Source: Rotaria macrura (Eukaryota; Rotifera; Eurotatoria; Philodinida; Philodinidae). From it: 64,000 bases of DNA. The DNA lies in contig OENT01000006.1 of assembly GCA_900239685.1 (NCBI GenBank), forward strand, positions 1-64,000. Reading direction: 5' to 3'. Positions 26,691-40,331 of the stretch are shown one piece after another (position 1 is the first letter of the stretch; each line of letters starts with the position of its first letter). The position numbers and the translations under genes were made by a program. The notes below the pieces were generated by a model that was not told the origin of the DNA, did not search any database, and saw nothing but the letters and a program-made list of their open reading frames with translations.

Positions 26691-27573
26691 GCCCCCCCCC
26701 CCCTCATAAGTCGATTTTTATCAAAGAAAGTCCAAATCGACTGAAATTTTTCGGAAATGTTAGGACTGGAGCGGCTAGCCTACGATAAAAATTTCAGCCC
26801 GAAATATACAACTTTAAGGAAGTTATAAAGTGAATACTGGTTAAAAATGACCCATTTTCCATTCTAGCTATTTTGCCTTCAACAATGTTTTTTTGAAAAA
26901 TGTTTTTTACCATTCGATAGAGCATGCAAAGACGCAGGGCATCTCGTGCTCTGATTTTTGAAAAAGCTTTTTTTATGTCCAAAAACGTTTTCACAACTCA
27001 AAGTCCTTGAAAAAAGGCCTAAAAACTGCAAGTGAATTTTGTAGGCGATCTTTTTTGGGCATAAAAAATGCTTTTTCAAAAATCGGAGCACGAGGTGCCC
27101 TGCGTCTTTGCATGCTCTATCGAATGGTAAAAATTAATTCCCGAAAAAACATAATTGAAGGCAAAATAACTAGGATGGAAAATGGAAAAATATGATTTTG
27201 AGAGAAACATAAAAACATTTTTTCGAAAATTTTTTGCTGTTTTTTTAAATTTTCTCAATTTTCCCGCGGTTTTTGAAGAAACTGACCTAAATCGTCCAAC
27301 GTAACTTTCAATTCTGCATACGCTGAACGCTTAATTAATTGTTAATTGATTAATTAATCAATTAGTAATTAGAGATCAAAGACCTAATTTTTAAAAAAAT
27401 CGTTTTTGACATAGTGGACCTCTCAAAGATCACTAAAAATTTCGGCCAAAAATGGTCTTTGGAAAAAAAACTATAGTGATTCTGAAAGAGCAGAACATGG
27501 GCTATCACTTCATGGTGTTATCTTAATTTTCATTTTCTTGACGAAAATCGACTTTTTTTGATGGGGGGAGGGC
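26691..27573. mobile_element. TTAA-flanked fold-back element (piggyBac-like MITE candidate)
   Basis: The element lies between TTAA at 26687-26690 and TTAA at 27574-27577. Its ends read GCCCCCC... (including 12 C at 26692-26703) and, inverted, GCCCTCCCCCC, followed on both sides by AAGTCGATTTT. Inside is a long hairpin: 26845-26980 pairs with 27058-27190, including the word AGAGCATGCAAAGACGCAGG. TTAA target duplication is characteristic of piggyBac elements, so that family is the best guess. No transposase is present. The element directly abuts the preceding one and shares its TTAA. Confidence 0.72.
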
Positions 27574-27787
27574 TTAAGTAAATCACATCGCATGATGGAA
27601 TACTGTTAAATACACACAGTTCAATATTAAGATATGAAAGACAGCCCCTCCCTCTGATTTCTCTGAAGATATTCCTATTCATTAGTCGATTAGGTACTTA
27701 TTTTTATTAGCGATAAATTTTTATTCCTATCTGAAACTCTCGTTTTATTGATAGAGGAAAATAGATTTTCTATACATCTACATCAGA

Positions 27788-28456
27788 ATGGTTCAGTGGC
27801 ATTTTGCCGACAAATTAAGACTAATAATTTATTTTTCCCTTTTCGTCGACACAATTTTTCCCCTTTTGTCGACATATTTTATTTTCCCTTTCCCTCTTGA
27901 TCGACACTTTTCCCTCCATAGTGTACATTTCATCAGAGAAACTAACAGTTATAACAGAAATAAGAACACAATTAAATAGTTCGAACGAAAGTGAAAATAT
28001 AACACTATTACTATTTTTTACCCATTGTTTTACTGATTTTGATAAAATAATTATGTAGCGAAAAATAACCCTTTTCACAGCGATCCATTTAATTAAGAAT
28101 TCTTTGATTTCGAATAATGAATTGTCTTTTCTGTTGTAGACTTTTTCGTGTTATTGTAAAGTTTTCTGATCATAGTCGTGTTGAATGTATGGTCTTTTTT
28201 CAATTCTAGTCGTTCTACTGAAGATAATATTAGGTTCGAAAAATTTGAAGAGTGTCGCAATTCCTTTCATTGTTTCTCCCTCCAGGGCAAAATTTCTTTA
28301 GTATTGTTCTGAAACTATTCAATAACAATGCGTAGACGAAACGGGAAAAAAATTATGTCGACGAAGAGAGAAAAATATGTTGTCGACGAAAAGGAAAAAA
28401 TGTGTCATGAAACGAAACTCATTAAGCGCGTGTCGACAAAATGGGAAGATACCCAT
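27788..28456. mobile_element. Possible inverted-repeat element rich in GTCGAC words
   Basis: Near the left end, words like TTTTGTCGACA occur several times in one orientation (27843, 27868, 27899). Near the right end they occur in the opposite orientation (about 28358, 28382, 28430). The outer ends are loosely inverted copies (ATGG..., CATTTTGCCGACA against CATTTTGTCGACA). No clean target duplication was found, so the limits are approximate and identity as a transposon is tentative. Confidence 0.45.
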
Positions 28457-29061
28457 AAGAATCAATCAAATTCTATACTAAAAACAAAACTCATATGTTT
28501 AATTTAACTATCAAGTTGATCGGTAAAATGAAAACTTTACTATGAGACAATACTCAAACGAATATTTTAGAAACGAGCAAACAACAACTTCCCGACATAA
28601 TTGTATGCTCAAATAAATCTCGTATCGTTGATCTCATTGAAAAAAGTTGATTGATACTACATGCAACAGAATTACTTTCTATCCTATCAAAGACATAAAG
28701 CGAGAGCACTTGATTCGATAAAATCTGAGTATCAATCATAAAAAGAAGATTCGAAATAGTAAAATTTAGTGAATTGAAAAAGTTAAACATGAAAGAATCT
28801 TAATAATTCAAATCAATTATGAAACATTTCTAGGAGTCAAATTTTTCTCATTTCAATTTTAAAATTGATCAATCTGTGTCACATCATAAACTGACATTTG
28901 ATATTTGTAATACACTTTGTCATTGTAAAGATGCCTTATTTGATGCTATGAAATACGGTCCCAAATCGGATTACTACATATAGAACAATGGAGTCATTTT
29001 TCAGAGAAGAACAAAGTAAGAAGATCTTTTACAATAACATTAAAATAAAATAGATAATGTT
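28457..29061. other. Spacer downstream of the ART-TPR gene
   Basis: AT-rich sequence containing the 3' UTR of the minus-strand ART-TPR gene. I see no gene or repeat of note. Confidence 0.5.
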
Positions 29062-31829
29062 TTAATGTCGAGTAAAAATATATTCATCATATTCGTCAGC
29101 TAGATAATTTTTTGTTTTAGAGAGTAAAGACATAACTGGATGTTTATCCGACAATGTATGGCTTGCTGTTTCTTCTGCTCGTTGTAAATACTGTTTAGCT
29201 AGTTCATAATTTCCAAGATGTGATTGAACAAGTGCCAGATTGTGTAATGTACGAGCTACGTCTGGATGGTCACCGGGTAACGATGATTCTTGTAATTTCA
29301 ACGCAACTTCATATTCTTCAGAAGCTTTCAGATAATCACCTGCAGCTAGATAAACATTACCTAGATTAACTCTTGGTAATGCATGATTCGGATGGCCTGG
29401 TGGTAAAGAACTATCGTAAATTTTCTTTGCTTTAAGAAACTTAACCGCTGCATGATCATACTAAATAGAAATAACAAAATAGAATAATCAGATTTTTGAC
29501 AAATCTTTATTTTTTTTTAGATTACATCCTGCCGATCACAATCGATCGTACCCAAATTGATCAATGTTCCAGCAACATCAACATGTTTCTTTGGAATACT
29601 CGTTTTGTATAATTTCATAGCCTGTTTAAAACAATCTTCTGCTTTCATTTGTCGTCCTAGTTCACTGTAAACAACGCCAAGACCATTTAATGTTTTTCCA
29701 GCACTAGCTAAACGTCTCGGTCGAGCATTCATATGTAAATTATATGCGCGAGTATAAATATTTATTGCTCGAGTAAAATCACCTTTCAAACGATGTGTAC
29801 GACCAAAATTAAAAAATATACAAGCTATTTCTTCATCGTTTGGATTGGAAGAACTCAAAATTGTATCAAAATATCTTTCAGCTTTAGCATATTCACCCAT
29901 TTCAAGAAGTAAATTGCCAAACATAAGAACTATATTTGATTCAGCCATCTTTTTCTTCTGATATTCCATATATTCAGCAGCTAAAGCAGCACCTTGATCA
30001 GTTGCATGCACTTTAACAAGCCATAAATCGTCATCGGCACTGTATTCACAGGAGTCGATTTGAAAAGATGCTCCTATTAAAGGAAAGTCATGGTTTCGTT
30101 TATACAAATATTGTCGTAGACAATACAAATCTACTGTGTTGCATATACGATGATAACAACTTTCGTACAATCTAAATGAGCTCACTCAGTATCAATACTT
30201 TTCTCATCGGTAAGTAACGGTTTTCTTTTGAATTTTTAAACAATTACAACATTCACTAATTGTAAATAGGACATCTGCATTTCGAAGTTATCGTTCAATA
30301 ATTTAATCAACTTAAATTCAGCAAGATTAAATTTCTCGAATCATGATGTCTAACTTCTTAAACACGTAACATCATCATCATAAACAACTGTTTTTATGCT
30401 CATCTTCATACCAATACTTGAATAAATCTGACGAAAATAGCAGGTTATGAGATTTGATTTAGAAAATAATTTTCATATCAAAGTAGTTGTAGTTACTAAT
30501 TATTACTATGCAATCGAGTAAAATCTATTTTTCTTACCGATATCGACTAAAACTTCAGCTTCTTCTGGAAATGCTGAATATTCTCGAATATCAGCAATAA
30601 CAATTTTTTCAACAGTATTTAAATCAACTTGATATTCGAATAAAGCACGTACAACACCATCTCGTTTGGCCGATTTAGTTGCAAAACCATATGCAACTGA
30701 GTGTTCACTACTTGTTGACAAATAACCATTCGTTGAAATTAAATTTCCAATACTTCTTTGAAAATTTGCTACTTCGTCCGGACTAAGTTTTAAACCTCGA
30801 TAAAGTTTAAGAACATCTTTTTGTTTTGATTTAAGATCTAAAAACTTTATTTCAAGTTGTTCACTTAAATCCATAATATAAAAACGAAATTGATACAAGA
30901 CATCAACATCTTCTGTGCGAAGTGCTTTGTTGATAAATCTAGATGAAACGAATACTATTTGACAGTCTCATTTTTATCATAAATAAATTTTACTTGTAAA
31001 CAAATGTTTCCTTTGTATACCATGGTATAGCATCAACTGATTTATAATTTCGATCGAAGTCATCAATATTTCCCATTTCAGTTAAATTTCCACGATAATA
31101 ATTTCTACATGTTGTAACCATAGTTTTTTTTGCTTCCGCTGTTTTCGGCATATTTTTTAGTACATTTTTAAATAATTGAAAAAATAAGAATGAACCAGCT
31201 TCTTTTGAAAGATCACGTGTTGCTTTTTCCTTTTTATTATACATACTAAATGCAGCCGTTTGTTTATCGAGATCTTCACGAGATTTTTTAATATTCCCAA
31301 TAAGTATCTCTTCTGTTTCACATAGATAAACAAGAAAACTATGCGTCTTTTTGGCAATTTCAGTGATTTCAGCAGACGCCGTAGCATAAAAGAAAACTGA
31401 ATCAATTTGTTTCAATGGTGCAATGCCTTCAAGAAGAGTCTCAGGCGGTAAACCATCAATTATAAGAAATGCTTTGGTAGTTATCAATTTTATACTTTCA
31501 AGACACACTTGGACATCAGTAAAAGTCTGTAGATAGTAGATAGAAATATTAGAAGATAATGAATATACATTTATATCAACGAATTAACTAACCTCGACGT
31601 TGGTATTGATCGATTGAAGTACATTAAGAACGTGATCTTGTGGTGATTCACAAGCATAATAAACTAGTTTTGTTCCATCCTGGTGAGTCACTTCTTCAGT
31701 TTCACGACCGGTATATTTCATGTCGTCTTCGACCTCTCTTCCACCCCTTTCATCCTCGACATCACGTCTAGTCCCTTTTGCTTCGCTACTTGCTCCATGA
31801 GTCCCTTTAAGCCATTTCTTCAGCGGCAT
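29062..31829 (-). CDS. Arginine-type ADP-ribosyltransferase fused to TPR repeats
   Basis: Five exons in transcript order (31593-31829, 30994-31526, 30538-30938, 29526-30073, 29062-29460) join in phase to 705 residues. The ART domain (about 258-391) has the R-S-E layout of arginine-specific mono-ADP-ribosyltransferases: LYRG with Arg304, the STS at 331-333 and E-A-E at 383-385, whose two Glu residues are expected for NAD+-dependent transfer to arginine. The phrase NKALRTEDVDVL just before it is typical of rotifer members. From about residue 420 come roughly six TPR units of kinesin-light-chain type (for example GKTLNGLGVVYSELGR, ARTLHNLALVQSHLGNYELA), a protein-binding scaffold. Residues 1-257 are a family-specific region of unknown role. 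No signal peptide is seen, so action inside the cell is likely. The target is unknown. Introns are 55-66 bp except one of 464 bp. Confidence 0.92.
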
Positions 31830-32231
31830 ATTGCAATGATTATCGAAAACTAGAAAATGTAAATATTTTGCGCCGAATTATATTTTTGACGCACTATTCA
31901 TTAAAAAAAACAGAAATCGTTCGATACGCTTGATGGAAGAAGATGATTAATGAAGAAAAAAAGCTGCGCAATGTGATACATTAGAAACAAACATACATTT
32001 TTCTATTCATTTGAAAACAAAATACGACGAATGGGAGAAAAAACAGCAAAACTTGACGTGACACGTAATATTATATCACAGGAAAGAGAAAATAAAACAT
32101 AATATAAATCTTCGGGTTCAAATAAATTCTATTCTAATTTTTATGATACAATTGCTACATGCCTAATATTCGCTCATGACCATAAGTAAACAATACGTTA
32201 GATATTTTAAGACAACGGAAGTCGATGTTTT
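31830..32231. other. Upstream region of the ART-TPR gene
   Basis: AT-rich sequence expected to hold the promoter and 5' UTR of the minus-strand gene. No other feature was recognised. Confidence 0.5.
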
Positions 32232-32400
32232 TCAGGCATGCACCAAATCCTGCTTTTAAGTGATAAAGATGACTCATTTTCGATGTGAAGAACCGTCAGT
32301 TCTTGTCAAATCTTCGGGGGCTCTCTACTCAAGCCGTATTGCTCTATCTGATACAATAAATAGACATGTCAAATCTTCCTTTAAAAGTTGTAGGATTTGA
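32232..32400 (+). repeat. Left arm (169 bp) of a perfect inverted repeat around an N-gap
   Basis: Every base I compared from TCAGGCATGCACC to GTAGGATTTGA matches the reverse complement of 32446-32614. Symmetry ends outside the arms. The arms point at the gap, so this is either a true palindromic or fold-back element broken by the assembler or a scaffolding artefact. Confidence 0.92.
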
Positions 32401-32445
32401 NNNNNNNNNNNNNNNNNNNNNNNNNNNNNNNNNNNNNNNNNNNNN
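32401..32445. other. Assembly gap (45 N)
   Basis: A run of 45 N exactly at the centre of the inverted repeat. Confidence 0.95.
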
Positions 32446-32614
32446 TCAAATCCTACAACTTTTAAAGGAAGATTTGACATGTCTATTTATTGTATCAGAT
32501 AGAGCAATACGGCTTGAGTAGAGAGCCCCCGAAGATTTGACAAGAACTGACGGTTCTTCACATCGAAAATGAGTCATCTTTATCACTTAAAAGCAGGATT
32601 TGGTGCATGCCTGA
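32446..32614 (-). repeat. Right arm of the 169-bp inverted repeat
   Basis: Reverse complement of 32232-32400. The outer flank (TATTTTTAATAC) is unlike the left flank (GTCGATGTTTT), so the two sides are different genomic sequence. Confidence 0.92.
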
Positions 32615-35600
32615 TATTTTTAATACTTCTATAATGTATTAAACATGTCATGTTTCACTCGGTCTTTTTCATTAAGTACTAGTAATTCGAAACAAAAAAA
32701 CATCAGGTTCGGAATACATATTCTTACTGAACTATGTTTTCTCCACTCTCGAAGGTTTATCGAATTCTTTTTGAAGCTATCGACCATAATGTAGGCCGCG
32801 TCATTTAGTACAATGTATATTACGTCATTTTCTCTCGTTGGTTAGCGCAATCCGTTTTTCTTTTTTCAGGGTCACATAAAAAAAATAATTGTTTCTATAC
32901 CTATTTTATTCTAAATTTTTATAATTCACTAAAATATTCTGAGTCATATGTACATCGAAATCAGCAGAGGTCTAATTGAAAGGTAATATAATGCTGCAGC
33001 GAGACATGTTTTAACGACTGGTCTGGTCCAGTTGAAAACTCCTTCAAAGCTAATGAGGATTCTTCCACTTTTTTATGAGTTATCAGTTTCGTTTTTCCCC
33101 CGTAAAAAACTTAATTGTAGCTTTCTTACTTAAACATGTCCAAGGTTATTTCATTTTATTAGTAATTACGTATCAAAATACTTCGAATAAATCTGTACTC
33201 ATAAAAATCATCATCATTCTGTTTATTGAATCAACTCATTACTATGTGCTACTGCCGATACGCGAGGAAATCAATGTCCATCGTTGTACTACATAAAGTT
33301 TTTCATTTTCATTTCCAGATATGGAACGATGAATTTTAGAGAAACAAAATGAAGTAAGAAAATGAATCTCTCTCTCTCTTCGCAGATACTGAATCTATCT
33401 CCAAGGAATTAAAAATCTAAGATATCTATAGGACATACCGTTCGTGAAAAAAAAAGAGATCATAAAGAAATGTAAGATCCAACAAAATTTTATTAAAATC
33501 GTGATTGGACTAATTTATTAAACACGGCAAAGTTGAGTTAGTCATTCATGAATTTAAAAAATATACAGATTTCACGCTGTACCCTACTAGGAAAATGTGC
33601 AAAAGTTATCCACTGCAGATTCTAAACTATGTCAAGTCAGAAATTAGTGTGGCATATAAAACCAATTTCTTTGAGATTATTTTTGTTTTATGACTAAGAC
33701 TAATGTTCAAATCCGAATAAAGAATTTATAGGATTTTACGAGTTGAGTATTAGTACAGTACAATAGATTATTGACAATTTCGTCACACAAAAACATCATC
33801 TAGCATGAAGATGAACAAAAATATTGTCAGGCAGTATCGATAATTGAGACTCCATACCTGAAAGTTTGCCAGAAACGACTTTGACCTATTAAAAAAACAC
33901 TTACTGATTCTAATTTGAAAAAAATATGAAGGTTTGTTGTGATCAATGAAGCGAGTTGAAAGAGAGGATATCAATTTTCTTGTCATGCACTTCAATATTT
34001 ATACAAGCTAGTATATTTCATAACAACGCTATAAAAGTGCAATAAACATGCTACCTAATTTTGTGGGTGATTCATATAGCTGATGGAGAATTTAATTTAG
34101 TGACTACGATTAGAAGATAAAAATCAAGAATCATATTCATGCTTATTCATTCACGACTCTGGCTTAGTTTGAGACGTAGGAGTATTGGGAAGGGAAAAAC
34201 TACCTTATCAATCAAATTAACTTAAGTTCGCCATAGAAAACAAAGCAATCACATGGCGTTAATTTATTCTCAACAAATTTAAGAATTCCTTTCTAATGAA
34301 ATCTTTTTCTTCGTTTATCTATTTCAGATAGCCGATTCGAAACACCGTTCAAAACTATTCAGAATTGTATTTGTATTGATGAGCACGATTCATGTTGATT
34401 TTTCATGAAAACAGTTTTCTCGTGTACATATCTACATATCTCTGTCAATAGAAATATTAGAAAAACACAATTGTCTCTGATGTGTATTGCGATAATGAAA
34501 CTTGATAACATTTTCTCTTTTAAACATAGTAGATTTTTCATCCACTATATGAGAAGATGATGACTATTCACCAGTGATTACTGTTGAACTATAACAGCAT
34601 TTTCAGAACAATGAATATATTTCAGGGATAACTCCAATTTTCTAAACAAGAAGAACCCATGCTTTTGTAATATTGACCCAGATGAAAACTAAAAGATGGA
34701 AGAGTTATTCAGCGAATCTCTAACTATTTTTGATGAAATCAAAGTTCATTCAAATCGGCAACCAACATTGCTTGCATCACAGACATATCTTCGAAAAACA
34801 ACCAATTGTATCTGCAACTGTTGGTCAGATAATCTTTTGTTTGATTTCAATGCGTAACTTTTAATAAAAGATGACAATTTTGATAGTTACTCTGATTCTT
34901 CACCACCTATTTCAAGTTGTAACATAGGTATGATGTCTTCTGTTCAATCTGTGTTTCATTCAGTAAGATATCGGAGGTCGTTTGAATTCAGTTCGTAAAA
35001 TTTCTGAATGACTGCATTCTTTCTATTGAGAACGAATATCTATCATGATCGATGAATTTGATTATTTGTGAAGGATAATATCAGAATTCTTGTCATTGAA
35101 TGAATTTTGACTTTACTACTCAAAAATGTTTCTTCGTTAGACCCGACAAGAAAAACGCAAAGCACAGATAGGAGAACTTGTTTTATTCTCTTGAAAAAAA
35201 TTAACAGCACACACGTTAACTAATGGTTTTTCAGTGATAGATGGATCAATTTTTATGATGAACGAAATACGAAACAAGGTCTCATCTCATGCTTGCGTAG
35301 CTTCATGAACAACATCAAGAAATACATGAAAGTGTATACTAGCTGATAAAAAAATTATGAAATCATAATTATAGCTCACCTTTCGCTTTTTTACTAGTTG
35401 ATTAAAGTTAGCCTTGATCACGATAAATACTCAATAGAATGGAGGTCGCATATATACAGAAACCTTTTTAGCATCAAGCTTGGGGATATGTTTCTGAAGA
35501 TTGTGGATAAAAAATATCCCAAGTTCGTTTTTCCGAACACATCGATTATTGTTCGATCAAACGTAGACATATTTTCGATACTCATGTTTGAATTTGCTAG

Positions 35601-37703
35601 CTAGTGATGAGACTCGTTTGAATTACCGGTGGACAGATAATAAAAATATATTGGACATTTATCGGTGTAGTTTTGTTCGACATTAATAGTTAATAAGAAA
35701 AACTTCGATTATTATCTTGGTGTACATCAATTTAATATCTAATTGATCGAGATTCGTTAGACTGATTGTACCATCATTAGTAATAGAACTAATTGAAATC
35801 ATACTCTTATTGCGTTCATGCGCTAACTTTAGACGAGTTATATTTAAAATAATAATTAAAATAGCTGTGAAGAAGTATTTTTATTTTGACTAGCGCGTAT
35901 TCGTATTGTTTACGTAGAACAGAAGTATGACGAAATGTTGAAATTCTATTCATCCGACAAATAGTTTCCGTTAGTGTCATCAGAAGTGATCTAAGAAAAT
36001 ATTTTGTGTAGTTTGAAAACATACATATAATTAAAAATCATCGTTGATGAATTTTTGTCAACAATTTTTGCAAGTTTTCTAAGATGCTCAACTCTTATGT
36101 TCAAAATGACCGGTATTCTCTGCATCGATATTGCTTTCAGGGTAGATTAGCAAAAACATGTGAAATTCAAAAACCATGAATAGTTCTTCCTGTTCGTAAC
36201 TGACGATGACCTAACAGCTATAATAGCAGTTTATATTTTCAAATTTTTCTGCATATTCATAGTGTAGTGTTGAATTCACGCGACTGGTTTGAGAAAACGA
36301 CTACAATGTATTTAGTAGTTTAGATAGCTTTCTATCAATGTTTGTACTCTCTTTAAATTCATACTTTTATCATTTTATTTTATTGTTCTATTCGTAGATT
36401 ATCTTTTCTTACTGACTCTATCACAACAGACCATAGGAAGAAAAACTTCATACATAAAGAATTTCTTACTCAATGCTAAACATCATTTTCTTCTTATAAT
36501 TCATACTCGATAATTCTTACTCTCTTTCTTTTTATTGTATTGAACAAAGAATTTTAAAATCAGAACCGAGTAGTACAAATCGTTCTGTGGCAATAGTTAA
36601 CGAATTATTATTTCAGGGCAATATGACACACATACTCTGTCTCTCCCTCTCTCTTTTCATCATGAATAGTTCAATGTCGTACGTAGCTGAAGAAAGTATG
36701 CATCATTGATTGGTTTTTTGCCAAAATTTCTTTTTCGAAATGAAAAAAATTACAAAAGCTCAGTAGAAGGTATAAAAAAATGTTGTATGCATTTGCGCTA
36801 TCTGTCGCCATTCTGCACATTTAAAAAAACAACCGAAACTATCACAATTGATTTATTATCAAACACGATACATTATATATATAATATCTTTCCTCTATAG
36901 ATACTTGACAATGCTGCTCTCGTAATGAATATTAAAAACGGATGTAAGTTTATTGTGAATAATTCACGTTAGATATTATATTTTGAGATCATATTTCAAT
37001 TATATTCGTGATTGTATGTCAGCACGAGTCAATGGTTTGCAAGTCATCGTATTCAGTAAAACAATGAATGATTATTTATATTAATCAAAATACTAGTTGT
37101 TTGAAAACAAACGAATAAATGAAATATAATTAATTTACCATTCATTGGGTATCTTGCATATCATCTCTTATAGCATGTCACTATATAACGTTTGATATAA
37201 AATTGTCGCTAGTAATCAGTATCAAAGGAATAAACAGGTTTTATGATAGTATTCTATCATTTTTTTCCGAATTATATTAAGAGAGAAGAAAAAGTAGTTG
37301 GTATCGTTTCGAACGGATTTAATATTGTATTCTTTGTAGTTTGAGGGGAATAGAAAAAAAATTGTAAATGTCATTTTAATAGTTGTATCTATTTCGATTG
37401 GTCGATAATTCAAAGGATTCGTTTTTTCTTCTTCTACTTCCAAAAAAGAAAACAATATGTGAATGTAAATAATCATAATCTTTATAAACATTTCTGTCTT
37501 ATTGAATACATTGTCATAGGTGAGGAAAAAAATCAATTTTTGAATCGATTAATCGATATCGTTGAATATGAAAATAATATAATACATATTTGTAAATGCC
37601 CTTGTCTAATCATTCGTTCTTTCAGTGCCTCTTTTTTTTTTATTCATATCCTTGAACAATCAATGAAAATGATTTTTTTTGCCCTTCAGATCTCACGGGC
37701 GTC
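32615..37703. other. Gene-free AT-rich region of about 5 kb
   Basis: Scanned on both strands without finding an exon chain, RNA gene or clear repeat element. Open frames here (60-104 codons) have the composition of random AT-rich DNA. The right end contains an acceptor-like site (CCCTTCAG, ending at about 37689) shortly before the coiled-coil gene's ATG, suggesting a 5' UTR intron for that gene. Confidence 0.5.
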
Positions 37704-40331
37704 ATGGATCGCCTACGTAATTTAGACCCACGTCGACGTGTCGCCGATCAAAAAATGCATCAAACTACGTCGGTAAGTGTGCTTGATTTGTATATCAATC
37801 AAATATTGTCTTTGTCTTTTTTCTCTTTCAGACGATCACTGTTAATAATACGTCAGGTGCAGTCGCATCACCAACGAATGGAAGTAGTGAACAACAAGAG
37901 CCGAGACCTAAAGTTTCGAGTCTTGTATTCAAGTTTGGTGGTGATCGAAATAAAAAAGTACCTACGTACACTTTTTCTCCAGGTAAGATTGGCACAAAGC
38001 TGGTTTTCTATTTGAAAAATATCTTTCAGCCGAACAAGCAACCATCGATCAACAACATAATAATTCAGTAAATCGTGCTCCTGCATCACCTCAACCTCAA
38101 CTATCATCACAAATACGAACTTACGTAAATTGTACTTATTTTATTTTATAGAAACTAGTTTTGTTTCTTCTAGATCGAACAACTGGAAACAAAGAACAGT
38201 GAATTAAATCAAAAACTGAATGAGCAATATCAAAATATTGAACACTCCGATAAAACTATCAAGGAATTAACTCAGTTCTGTAATGCATTACAACATAAGT
38301 AAGAATCCATCGTTGAAAGCGTACTACTCAATGTCAAAAATAAAACTATGTACTAGGTTAAATCAAGAAACAAATAATCCTCTTCTTCAACTTGTTTTAA
38401 ATTTTTGTGAAGCTACAGTAAGTTTGCATAAATAATAAATTTTTCATCAGCCAGTCCTGCCTCTCTAGTCTGATCAACAGGAAGATATTTTTTCGTTATT
38501 CGAATCGAAAATTCTTCAATGTAAACAAAACGAACAACAAGTAAGATAATCAGTCTTGGTTTCTTTTTTTTCAAGTCTTGTTTTAAAGGTCAAATTATTA
38601 ACAACGACTCTAAAATCAAAAGAAATACGTATTACGGAATTAACAAATGAAATTAATGAGCTAGTTGCTAAAGCAAGTGCTGCTATTCAAACACCAGTAC
38701 TAGCAGCGCCGTCAACCCGTTCGATTTCTTCAGTCTCAACAACACCTATCAGACGAATTGATTCAGCTGATGAACGTGAGTTAAATTGATGACAAGTAAA
38801 AACTGTATGATCACATGTTGCATATTTTCACTCTAGTGGATTCAATTAATCTACGTCGGGAACTATTACGTACGCGAAATCGTCTCAAAGAAGCACAACG
38901 TGAACTATCATCACAGAATAGTTTAACAAAACATTTATCAACAAACAATCTTCTTTCATCGGACTCATTGATTAGTGATTTACGTAAAGATATTAGTGAA
39001 ATGGGATGGGAAATAAAAAATTTACAAAAATCGAAAGAAACATTTAAACATGATGTTGAAAAATTAGAAAAAGAAATTGTTACACTGGAATCACAGAAAA
39101 CTTCGGTATGGAAAAAAGATGAAAAATAAAATTTGAAGATTTTAAATTTTGATGATATTGTTTTTCAATGTTACATATTATTTAGATTGAAGAAACGAAT
39201 GCTATGATCACCCGAGAAAATAAAGAATTACGAGCAACTGTTGAAGAACTAAATGATCAAAATCGTATTGTTCTACAAAACTATCACAATCATGTTAAAA
39301 ATGTAATGAATATTCTCGTTTGTTAATTTTTTATAAATCTGTTTTTGTTTTAGTATGCAATACATGAAGGTTTAATGTCTAAATTATACGATTCAATGGC
39401 TCAATTAGAAAAAGAGAATAGTCAACTAAAAGAAAAGGTATGCTGAAGTTTTGTTTTTAGCAACTCAAATAAAGTTCTGTAGATTCTGTAGATTATTTCA
39501 TTGTGTCGTTCTAAGTATCGTCAGCATCAATGTAGGTCAAAAGAGCAGCATGTTGGGTGTTAGTTTGAAAGAAAAAGCGATATTTTATCCTATTCCTTCT
39601 AAAACAAACCCCGATACTGACACGCATGTATGCGGTGCACGAATGCTACTCATTAAATTAAGTTATTCGTGTGTAAAGATAGATCTATACATGTTATTTT
39701 ATTAATTTTAGTGTGTATTTCTTGAGGAGAAACTTGAACTGAAACAAATATCATTAGTCGATAAAAATGAGTTAGAAAAATTGAATTCATCAAATCGTGT
39801 CTTAACTTTACAATACGATTATGAAGTTGCTAAACGTGAACATTGTGAAAGACAGCTAACACGTTTACAAGATAATATCAAGCAATTGCAATCTGAATTA
39901 TCCTATATGGATGAAAAAGTCAAACGGGCTGACGAACAAATGAAATTAGCTGATCGTTTAAATCGTGACAATAAAGATGAATGTGAAATTTTACAATTAA
40001 AAATCATGGACTTAGAAAAACGTTTAAATTTAACGGAAAAAGATAAAGATATTGTTGAACAAGAATTATTAATTGTTAAACAAAAAATGGAAGCAACTAC
40101 ATATCGTATACAACGTTATAATGAAGCATTGATTAATGCCGACAATGACCCTGAACTCATGTCCGATACAAGGTAGAATAATATTGTTTTATTTTATTTA
40201 TTTTTTCTTCAACACAATCGACATTGTTCAATTTTAGCTATAGTGAAGATGTTGGAAGTATTAATGGTACTGAAACTGTATCGTTGAAAAGTCGTAATTC
40301 ACATCCGACACGATCACATAGTGAAATTTAA
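37704..40331 (+). CDS. Coiled-coil protein of unknown family, 12 exons
   Basis: Twelve exons join in phase to 594 residues: 37704-37772, 37832-37982, 38030-38124, 38174-38298, 38357-38417, 38469-38540, 38589-38775, 38837-39105, 39186-39302, 39354-39437, 39712-40172 and 40238-40331. The first 100 residues are polar and probably disordered, with a SSLVFKFGGDRNKK segment. From about residue 105 to 575 the chain is mostly heptad-like and rich in L, E, K and Q, broken by a short S/T/P linker in exon 7. The tail is serine-rich. No motor, kinase, GRIP or membrane segment is visible, so a structural or tethering role is the most that can be inferred. Introns are mostly 47-80 bp, one being only 47 bp and one 274 bp. 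AATAAA follows the stop within 20 bp. Confidence 0.85.

Noticed and set aside
26794-27258. Overlapping 60-70-codon frames on both strands
   Set aside because: They are the two arms of the hairpin in the TTAA-bounded element, translated in mirror image.
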